This document shows positions 6,241-11,167 of a stretch of DNA of 11,167 nucleotides, in pieces. A model generated the notes under the pieces. That model searched no databases, was not told the DNA's origin, and saw only the letters and a program-made list of their open reading frames with translations. Origin of the DNA: an uncultured Oscillospiraceae bacterium (GTDB lineage Bacteria > Bacillota > Clostridia > Oscillospirales > Acutalibacteraceae); NCBI GenBank assembly GCA_900540535.1, contig UQGM01000064.1:1-11167 (forward strand), in the 5' to 3' direction. Within the stretch, counting starts at the first letter, position 1. Each line of letters opens with the position of its first letter. The position numbers were made by a program, and so were the translations under genes.

Positions 6241-7617
6241 TCAGTCCTTTGCAAGTATCTTTTTAACTTCCTCTGCCTGTGCGGAAACGTTTTCCGAAGC
6301 AGGTCCGCCAAGGGAAAGTCTGCGCTGTACGCAGTTATCGAGATTTATTGCATCATATACTCCCTCGTCAAAATCGGGACAGATTGCCTTGTATTCACTG
6401 AGAGGAAGCTCTTCAAGGGTTGTACCCAGAGAAATGCACTTTGCAACCAGCATACCGGTGATTTTATATGCGTCACGGAAAGGTATACCCTTACCTACAA
6501 GCCAGTCGGCACAGTCGGTGGCGTTGATGAATCCGCCGGCGGCAGCCTTACGCATATTTTTTTCAAGGACGGTCATTGTATCAATCATGGGTATGAAAGC
6601 TGTAAGGCACATTTTTACTGTATCAAATGCGTCAAAGATTGCCTCTTTATCCTCCTGCATATCCTTGTTATATGCAAGAGGCAGACCTTTCATAACTGTT
6701 AAAAGGGTCATAAGGTCGCCGAAAACCCTGCCTGATTTACCCCTTACAAGCTCTGCTATATCGGGGTTCTTTTTCTGAGGCATAATGCTGGAGCCTGTTG
6801 AGAATGCGTCGTCAAGCTCGATGAACTTAAATTCCCATGAGCACCAGAGGATTATTTCCTCGGAAAATCGTGAAAGATGAACCATTGCAAGGGAAAGAGC
6901 TGAGGCAAGCTCTATGCAGAAATCCCTGTCGGATACGCCGTCAAGGGAGTTAAGGCAGTTGCCGTCAAAGCCCAGCTTCTCGGCGGATATGCTTCTGTCT
7001 GTTTTATAAGTTGTACCAGCCAAAGCGCAGCAGCCAAGGGGTGAATAATTCATCCTCTTTGCAGCGTCGCTAAGCCTTTCTATATCACGGGTGAACATCC
7101 ATGCATATGCCATAAGGTGATGACCAAAAGTAATGGGCTGCGCTCTCTGAAGGTGGGTGTATCCCGGCATTACGACGTTTTTGTTTTCCTCGGCCTTTTT
7201 GCACAGAACCTCGCAAAGCTCCTTAAGCTGAGCTTTTACGCCCTCGCATTCCTTTCTCAGGAAAAGACGTATATCAAGGGCAACCTGGTCGTTACGGCTT
7301 CTTGCTGTGTGAAGTCGCTTGCCTGCATCCCCTTTGCGCTTTGTAAGCTCACCCTCAATAAAGGTGTGTATATCCTCTGCGTCAGGGTCAATGGGAAGCT
7401 TGCCGGAAATTATATCCTCTTTTATCTCCCCAAGTCCCTCGATAATGCTCTGCATATCCTCTGCTGAGATTATTCCGCAGGCGCCGAGCATAGTTGCATG
7501 AGCTACACTGCCCTCTATATCTTCCTGAAACATTCTGCTGTCAAAGGCTATTGATGAGTTAAAATCGTTTGTCTTTTTGTCAACTTCTTTTGAAAAACGT
7601 CCTGTCCAGAGCTTCAT
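6241..7617 (-). CDS. argH: Argininosuccinate lyase
   Basis: It splits argininosuccinate into arginine and fumarate, the last step of the pathway. The 458-residue product belongs to the fumarase/aspartase superfamily, with N-terminal KLWTGRF, HTARSRNDQ (103-111), PGYTHLQRAQP (151-161) containing the general-acid or base histidine His155, and the signature GSSIMPQKKNPD (275-286), where Ser276 or Ser277 is the catalytic serine of the flexible loop. The protein is homotetrameric in the family. The start at 7617 is fixed by a full AGGAGG (7624-7629) six bases upstream. It is second in the operon, 76 bp after argG, and overlaps the argC ribosome site at its end. Confidence 0.96.
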   Translation of the reverse strand: MKLWTGRFSKEVDKKTNDFNSSIAFDSRMFQEDIEGSVAHATMLGACGIISAEDMQSIIEGLGEIKEDIISGKLPIDPDAEDIHTFIEGELTKRKGDAGKRLHTARSRNDQVALDIRLFLRKECEGVKAQLKELCEVLCKKAEENKNVVMPGYTHLQRAQPITFGHHLMAYAWMFTRDIERLSDAAKRMNYSPLGCCALAGTTYKTDRSISAEKLGFDGNCLNSLDGVSDRDFCIELASALSLAMVHLSRFSEEIILWCSWEFKFIELDDAFSTGSSIMPQKKNPDIAELVRGKSGRVFGDLMTLLTVMKGLPLAYNKDMQEDKEAIFDAFDTVKMCLTAFIPMIDTMTVLEKNMRKAAAGGFINATDCADWLVGKGIPFRDAYKITGMLVAKCISLGTTLEELPLSEYKAICPDFDEGVYDAINLDNCVQRRLSLGGPASENVSAQAEEVKKILAKD

Positions 7618-7652
7618 GTCTGTCCTCCTTAAAACTGCCTTTATGGAAAACA

Positions 7653-7673
7653 GGGTGCGGACTTAGCGCACCC
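7653..7673 (-). terminator. Intercistronic hairpin between argG and argH (possible weak terminator)
   Basis: GGGTGCG (7653-7659) pairs perfectly with CGCACCC (7667-7673) around a 7-base loop. In the minus-strand transcript it is followed by UGUUUUCC, a short and interrupted U-tract. It could cause partial termination after argG or protect upstream mRNA from exonucleases. The argH ribosome site lies 24 bases beyond it. It is weaker than the terminator after argF. Confidence 0.5.
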
Positions 7674-7693
7674 CGATTTATTCTTATTGCTTC

Positions 7694-8920
7694 TTATTTG
7701 CCCTCACGCTGTGCGTCAAGAAGAGCCTTAACCTTGATGGGAAGTCCGAAGAGATTGATGAATCCTGCGGAATCTGTCTGATCGTAAACATCGTCCTCAT
7801 CGAAGGTTGCGAAAGCCTCGCTGTAAAGAGTGTAGGGTGAAGTTACGCCTGCGTTGATGATGTTGCCCTTATAAAGCTTGAGCTTTACATCACCTGTAAC
7901 TGTCTCCTGAGTCTTGTCAACGAAAGCCTGGAGAGACTCACGAAGAGGAGTAAACCACTGGCCGAAGTAAACAAGCTCTGCATAACGGTTTGCAACAAGC
8001 TCCTTGTAGTGCTGTGTATCCCTGTCGAGAGTGATTGTCTCGAGAACCTGATGTGCCCTGTAAAGGATTGTTCCGCCGGGAGTTTCATATACACCCCTTG
8101 ACTTCATACCTACAAGACGGTTTTCAACGAGATCTGCAAGACCGATGCCGTTTGCTCCGCCAAGCTCGTTAAGCTTCTTTACGATTTCAACGGGCTCCAT
8201 TTTCTCACCGTCAATTGCAACTGCGTTGCCCTTTTCAAAGGAGATTGTAACGTATGTGGGCTTATCGGGAGCCATTTCGGGAGAAACGCCCATCTCAAGG
8301 AATCCGGGCTTATTGTACTGAGGCTCATTTGCCGGATCTTCAAGGTCAAGTCCCTCATGGGAAAGGTGCCAGAGGTTCTTATCCTTTGAGTAGTTTGTCT
8401 CACGGTTTATCTTAAGAGGAATGTTATGCTTCTCAGCATATTCAATCTCATCTTCACGGGACTTGAAATCCCAGATACGCCAGGGAGCGATGATCTCCAT
8501 ATCAGGTGCAAAAGCTTTTATTGTAAGCTCGAAACGAACCTGGTCATTACCCTTACCTGTGCAGCCGTGGCAGATTGCATCTGCGCCCTCAGCCTTTGCG
8601 ATTTCAACAATCCTCTTTGCGATTGCGGGACGTGCAAAGGATGTACCGAGAAGATAATCTCCCTCGTAAACAGCGCCTGCCCTTACTGTGGGATAAATGT
8701 AATCTTCAACAAACTCCTTGTTGAGATCTTCAATGTAGAGCTTTGAAGCGCCTGTTTTAAGAGCTTTCTCCTCAAGGCCGTCAAGCTCAGTTCCCTGTCC
8801 TACGTCGCCGGAAACTGCGATAACTTCACAGTTATTGTAGTTTTCCTTAAGCCACGGAATAATAATTGATGTATCAAGTCCGCCGGAATAGGCGAGAACA
8901 ACTTTTTTAATCTCTTTCAT
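7694..8920 (-). CDS. argG: Argininosuccinate synthase
   Basis: It condenses citrulline and aspartate with ATP to argininosuccinate. The 408-residue product has the N-type ATP pyrophosphatase P-loop AYSGGLDTS (10-18), GDVGQG (38-43), a Thr-Gly-Lys-Gly-Asn-Asp-Gln region in HGCTGKGNDQVRFE (118-131), and a C-terminal multimerisation tail. The frame is open further upstream to 9001, but the start at 8920 (MKEIKKVV) is preferred. AGGAGG at 8929-8934 is 8 bases before it, while the ATG at 8926 would leave only 2 bases. The upstream extension also crosses the predicted -10 element. It is the first gene of the operon and is directly preceded by an ARG-box-flanked promoter. Confidence 0.96.
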   Translation of the reverse strand: MKEIKKVVLAYSGGLDTSIIIPWLKENYNNCEVIAVSGDVGQGTELDGLEEKALKTGASKLYIEDLNKEFVEDYIYPTVRAGAVYEGDYLLGTSFARPAIAKRIVEIAKAEGADAICHGCTGKGNDQVRFELTIKAFAPDMEIIAPWRIWDFKSREDEIEYAEKHNIPLKINRETNYSKDKNLWHLSHEGLDLEDPANEPQYNKPGFLEMGVSPEMAPDKPTYVTISFEKGNAVAIDGEKMEPVEIVKKLNELGGANGIGLADLVENRLVGMKSRGVYETPGGTILYRAHQVLETITLDRDTQHYKELVANRYAELVYFGQWFTPLRESLQAFVDKTQETVTGDVKLKLYKGNIINAGVTSPYTLYSEAFATFDEDDVYDQTDSAGFINLFGLPIKVKALLDAQREGK

Positions 8921-8944
8921 TTTCATTTCCTCCTGAACGTTTTG

Positions 8945-8958
8945 TGAATTTATATTCT
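8945..8958. promoter_or_regulatory. ARG-box-like ArgR operator, proximal
   Basis: TGAATTTATATTCT matches the ARG-box pattern TGNATWWWWATNCA at 13 of 14 positions, failing only at the last base. It overlaps the predicted argG transcription start at about 8954, just downstream of the -10 element. A bound arginine repressor would block initiation there. Identification rests on the motif alone, as no argR gene is in the window. Confidence 0.7.
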
Positions 8959-8960
8959 GT

Positions 8961-8988
8961 ATTATACACCGTTTATGCATAAAATCAA
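8961..8988 (-). promoter_or_regulatory. Sigma-A-type promoter of the arginine operon (argG)
   Basis: On the minus strand TTGATT (8983-8988) and TATAAT (8961-8966) are separated by 16 bases. The -10 is perfect and the -35 matches 4 of 6. The predicted start is near 8954, leaving a leader of about 33 bases before the argG ATG. The spacer contains the palindrome TTTATGCATAAA (8972-8983), and the -10 lies inside TGTATTATACA (8958-8968). Confidence 0.8.
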
Positions 8989-8996
8989 GTGTTTTT

Positions 8997-9010
8997 TGCA
9001 TAAATATTCA
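8997..9010. promoter_or_regulatory. ARG box, ArgR operator, distal
   Basis: TGCATAAATATTCA is a perfect match to TGNATWWWWATNCA. It lies just upstream of the argG -35 element. Its centre is 52 bp from that of the proximal box, close to five helical turns, so one ArgR hexamer could bridge both sites. This arrangement fits known arginine operators in ArgR-regulated bacteria. Confidence 0.75.
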
Positions 9011-9102
9011 GAAAGTTTATAAATTTGTGTATTTTAATCACTTGATGATGTTTAAACAGGTGTTTTTTATGCAAAGCTGTTTTAAAAGATGAAAAATTGT
9101 AG

Positions 9103-9108
9103 TATAAT
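9103..9108 (+). promoter_or_regulatory. Probable promoter -10 of the flavin-reductase-like gene
   Basis: A perfect TATAAT lies 39 bases before the ATG at 9148. The -35 is weak. TTTTAA at 9080-9085 is at the right 17-base spacing but matches consensus poorly, so an activator or upstream AT-rich tracts may contribute. The gene diverges from argG across a 227-bp gap. Confidence 0.6.
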
Positions 9109-9147
9109 CTATTACATATTAGATGTGTTCAGAAGGGAGTCTGATTT

Positions 9148-9654
9148 ATGAAAGGTTTTAAAGAAGTAAATATACGTGAAATAAAGAAAAGTGTACAGGA
9201 AATGATATCTGACGACTGGATGCTCATTACAGCAGGCGATGAAAGCGGCTGGAACACCATGACGGCAAGCTGGGGCGGTCTCGGAGAAATCTGGGGCAAG
9301 GATGCAGCTTTGGCGTTTATACGTCCTCAGAGATACACTCTTGGTTTTGTGGAAAAATCAGGACTTTTCACACTGAGCTTTTTCGGCGGAAAATACAAGG
9401 ATGAAATGAAAATCTGCGGCAGCAAGTCAGGCAGAGATATAGACAAATCCGCCGAAACGGGACTTAAGCCTGTATTCACTGATTCCACAACGGGAATAGA
9501 ACAGGCTGAAGTTATAATGGTATGCCGCACAATGGCAGTCCAGCAGATAGACCCAGAGGGATTCATTGATCCGTCAGTTATGAAGTGGTATCCCGAAAAG
9601 GATTTCCACAAGGTATTTATCGGCGCAATTGAAAAGGTCTACGTTAAAGAATAA
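9148..9654 (+). CDS. Flavin reductase-like FMN-binding split-barrel protein
   Basis: The 168-residue product fits the flavin reductase-like domain family, whose members bind FMN in a split beta-barrel and often reduce flavin with NAD(P)H. Visible features are the WNTMTASWGGLGEIWGK block (35-51), FIRPQRYT (57-64), a SGLFTLSFF strand (71-79) and SGRDIDK (94-100), all in the order expected of the family. There is no signal peptide or membrane segment. AGAAGGGAG (9131-9139) is 8 bases before the ATG. It is a single-gene unit, with its own promoter and a strong hairpin after it, so the divergent argG neighbour need not be functionally linked. The substrate is unknown. It could also be a flavin-binding protein without reductase activity. 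Confidence 0.85.
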   Translation: MKGFKEVNIREIKKSVQEMISDDWMLITAGDESGWNTMTASWGGLGEIWGKDAALAFIRPQRYTLGFVEKSGLFTLSFFGGKYKDEMKICGSKSGRDIDKSAETGLKPVFTDSTTGIEQAEVIMVCRTMAVQQIDPEGFIDPSVMKWYPEKDFHKVFIGAIEKVYVKE

Positions 9655-9662
9655 TTAAAATA

Positions 9663-9718
9663 ACAGCGGCAAATTCTTCTTAATACAAAAAAGAAGAAAT
9701 TGCTGCTGTCTGCTTTTT
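9663..9718 (+). terminator. Long hairpin terminator of the flavin-reductase-like gene
   Basis: Bases 9663-9681 pair with 9691-9709 over 19 positions with one G-T wobble and one mismatch, around a 9-base loop. A run of five T (9714-9718) follows 4 bases after the stem. The length suits a terminator, though the T-run is slightly displaced. Transcription into rpe is therefore probably low. Confidence 0.75.
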
Positions 9719-9792
9719 ACGGCGAATTAAATTTACAATTTCTGCCGATGTTTTATACAGGCTTTTAAACAGTTAGTTTATATTGATTTTCG

Positions 9793-9821
9793 TTGACCGT
9801 GTACGTAAAATTTGATAAAAT
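9793..9821 (+). promoter_or_regulatory. Sigma-A-type promoter of rpe
   Basis: TTGACC (9793-9798) and TAAAAT (9816-9821) are 17 bases apart, each matching 5 of 6 consensus positions. The predicted start is about 9828, giving a short leader before the GGAGG ribosome site at 9846-9850. It shows rpe is transcribed independently of the gene to its left. Confidence 0.8.
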
Positions 9822-9857
9822 AATATTAGCTATTTTTGCATATATGGAGGCAATATT

Positions 9858-10526
9858 ATGGTTAAGATTTCCCCCTCTATTCTCTCCTGCGACTATTCAA
9901 AAATGGGAGAAGAATTTGTAAATATGGAACATTGCGGAGCCGACTGGCTTCACATTGACGTAATGGACGGCCATTTTGTGCCTAACATAACTTTAGGCGC
10001 ACCTATTGTAAAGGCGATGCGTCCCGTTACTCATCTTGTATTTGACGTTCATCTTATGATAAGCGATCCGGTAAAATACATTCCCGATTTCCTGAAAGCC
10101 GGGGCTGATATTATAACCTTTCATATTGAGTCTGATTCAGACCCCGCTGAGGCCATTGACCTTATAAAAAAAGCCGGAAAAACTCCGGCAATAGCTTTGA
10201 AGCCGGCAACTCCGGCTGAGGCTGTTTTCCCATACCTTAAGGATATCGGCATGGTGCTTGTAATGACTGTTGAACCGGGCTTCGGCGGTCAGAGCTTCAT
10301 GGCGGACATGATGCCCAAGGTAGCTGAGGTCAAGGCAAAGTGCCGTGAATTGGGACTCGACAATATGTATATACAGGTTGACGGCGGAATTTCTGAAAAG
10401 ACAATAACCGCTGCCGCCGAAGCAGGTGCTAATGTATTTGTCTCCGGCAGCGCAGTTTTCGGTGCGGAAAACCCGGCAACAGCTATCAGCAATATGAAAA
10501 AACTTGCTGATAAAGCCTGCAAATAA
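9858..10526 (+). CDS. rpe: Ribulose-phosphate 3-epimerase
   Basis: It interconverts ribulose 5-phosphate and xylulose 5-phosphate in the pentose phosphate pathway, as a TIM-barrel enzyme with one divalent metal. The 222-residue product has HIDVMDGHFVPN (32-43), FDVHLM (62-67), MTVEPGFGGQSF (136-147), VDGGI (174-178) and VSGSAVF (195-201). By family comparison the metal ligands are His32, Asp34, His65 and Asp175, with Asp34 and Asp175 as the acid-base pair. The length is typical. GGAGG lies 7 bases before the ATG. In many Firmicutes rpe sits beside rsgA and prkC, which are absent here. It converges on the MecA-family gene with a 5-bp gap. Confidence 0.96.
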   Translation: MVKISPSILSCDYSKMGEEFVNMEHCGADWLHIDVMDGHFVPNITLGAPIVKAMRPVTHLVFDVHLMISDPVKYIPDFLKAGADIITFHIESDSDPAEAIDLIKKAGKTPAIALKPATPAEAVFPYLKDIGMVLVMTVEPGFGGQSFMADMMPKVAEVKAKCRELGLDNMYIQVDGGISEKTITAAAEAGANVFVSGSAVFGAENPATAISNMKKLADKACK

Positions 10527-10531
10527 AATGT

Positions 10532-11104
10532 TTATGCAAGACGGGAAAGCTTTAAAAGGCAGTTTCTCTCACAAAGGCATTTCCATGCTTCTTTTGTTGA
10601 AGCTATAACGCTTTCCCCTTTTACTCTGCTTGCAAACTCGCTGAGAAGACCTTTTGGATAATCGCCGCTGTTTAGAAACAAACGGTATTTTCCGTCCATA
10701 CCGTAAAGCACGCTTTCAGGACAAAATCTTCCTGTTTGCATAAGGGCAGCTGCCGCCCGTGCGGCATTTTCAAGGTTTTCAAATTCCCATACGTTTATAA
10801 TCTTTTCTTGCAGATTCTTTTTAACGAGAAGCCTCTTGGGCATTATATCTGAATCCCCTGTAAGAACTGTAAAATTAAGTATGCATCCGCCTTTGACTGA
10901 CGGTGTCGCTTCAATGAGCATTCTTCCGGATGGATCTATATCCCTCCCCAGCTCTATACGTGCCATATCAAGAAGAGTCCAGATAACTCTGCGGGTTTCT
11001 ATGTTTGAGTAATCCATATCGTCAAAGGTTATATCGAGACCCTCAAGGTCCGACGGCGATAGCTCTATTGTTATGTTTTTTATGTTGTCGCTGCTTATCT
11101 TCAT
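10532..11104 (-). CDS. mecA: MecA-family adaptor protein
   Basis: MecA proteins recruit substrates to the ClpC ATPase for unfolding or degradation by ClpCP. The 190-residue product begins MKISSDNIKNITIELSPSDL, with a helical IWTLLDMARIELG (41-53) and strand ATPSVKGGCILNFTV (66-80), as in the MecA N-terminal domain. From about 103 to 180 it has the C-terminal alpha/beta fold pattern, with FENLENAARAAAALM and YGMDGKYRLFL. The linker between domains (81-102) is short and rather basic, compared with the acidic linker of Bacillus MecA. The ATG at 11104 has AGGAGG (11110-11115) five bases upstream. A GTG six codons earlier would lie within the same ribosome site and is rejected. It is a single gene at the window edge. 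Which proteins it targets is unknown. Confidence 0.8.
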   Translation of the reverse strand: MKISSDNIKNITIELSPSDLEGLDITFDDMDYSNIETRRVIWTLLDMARIELGRDIDPSGRMLIEATPSVKGGCILNFTVLTGDSDIMPKRLLVKKNLQEKIINVWEFENLENAARAAAALMQTGRFCPESVLYGMDGKYRLFLNSGDYPKGLLSEFASRVKGESVIASTKEAWKCLCERNCLLKLSRLA

Positions 11105-11137
11105 AGCTGCCTCCTCTTTCACAAAGATTACACTACT

Positions 11138-11166
11138 ATCATAATATCCGGCGAAGTTGTCCGCAA
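11138..11166 (-). promoter_or_regulatory. Possible promoter of the MecA-family gene
   Basis: On the minus strand TTGCGG (11161-11166) and TATGAT (11138-11143) are 17 bases apart. The -10 matches 5 of 6 and the -35 only 3 of 6. The position, about 34 bases before the ATG, is right, but the window ends here and a better promoter may lie beyond. Confidence 0.35.
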
Positions 11167-11167
11167 T

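Noticed and set aside
6007..6778. Plus-strand frames of 180-231 codons opposite argC and argH
   Set aside because: Antisense shadows of well-supported genes, with no family resemblance and no ribosome site.
8945..8960. T-box or other riboswitch in the argG leader
   Set aside because: The predicted leader is only about 33 bases, too short for a T-box, and no specifier or antiterminator sequence is visible.
8921..9001. 27-codon N-terminal extension of argG
   Set aside because: It would cross the TATAAT element and the AGGAGG site, and argininosuccinate synthases start at the short hydrophobic strand before AYSGGLDTS.
9719..9792. Small RNA or riboswitch upstream of rpe
   Set aside because: A CGGC/GCCG pair around 9720-9749 gives only a weak stem, and the rpe promoter lies downstream of it, so it is not in the rpe leader.

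Overview
The window is a low-to-moderate GC segment that looks like a gut-type Firmicute of class Clostridia, probably Oscillospiraceae/Ruminococcaceae-like. That assignment is inferred from strong AGGAGG-type ribosome sites, a MecA-family adaptor gene, the style of the proteins, and hairpin-forming intergenic repeats. No rRNA, tRNA, CRISPR array or transposase gene was found.

Layout. Positions 1-624 hold no convincing gene. They carry a perfect 11-bp hairpin (109-138), two diverged 86-bp elements bounded by 10-bp inverted repeats (209-294 and 320-405), smaller palindromes, and the terminator of the arginine operon (576-603). From 8920 down to 625 on the minus strand lies a complete arginine pathway in transcription order argG-argH-argC-orf96-argJ-argB-argD-argF. 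From 9148 rightwards on the plus strand come a flavin-reductase-like gene with its own promoter and a long terminator hairpin, then rpe with a near-consensus promoter. A MecA-family gene on the minus strand ends the window and converges on rpe with 5 bp between stop codons.

How the genes work together. ArgJ (ornithine acetyltransferase/N-acetylglutamate synthase) makes and recycles the acetyl group. ArgB, ArgC and ArgD turn acetylglutamate into acetylornithine, ArgJ releases ornithine, ArgF makes citrulline, and ArgG and ArgH finish arginine. Neither argA nor argE is needed in this cyclic version. Carbamoyl-phosphate synthetase is not in the window. Between argC and argJ sits a 96-residue lipoprotein-like membrane protein with no known role in the pathway.

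Regulation. The argG promoter (TTGATT-16-TATAAT on the minus strand) is flanked by one perfect and one 13/14 match to the ARG-box pattern TGNATWWWWATNCA, 52 bp apart centre to centre. This predicts ArgR control of the whole cluster. A GC-rich hairpin between argG and argH may reduce readthrough or set relative expression.

The least explained parts are the paired 86-bp elements at the left, whose arms differ between copies but remain fully complementary, and the orf96 gene inside the arginine operon.
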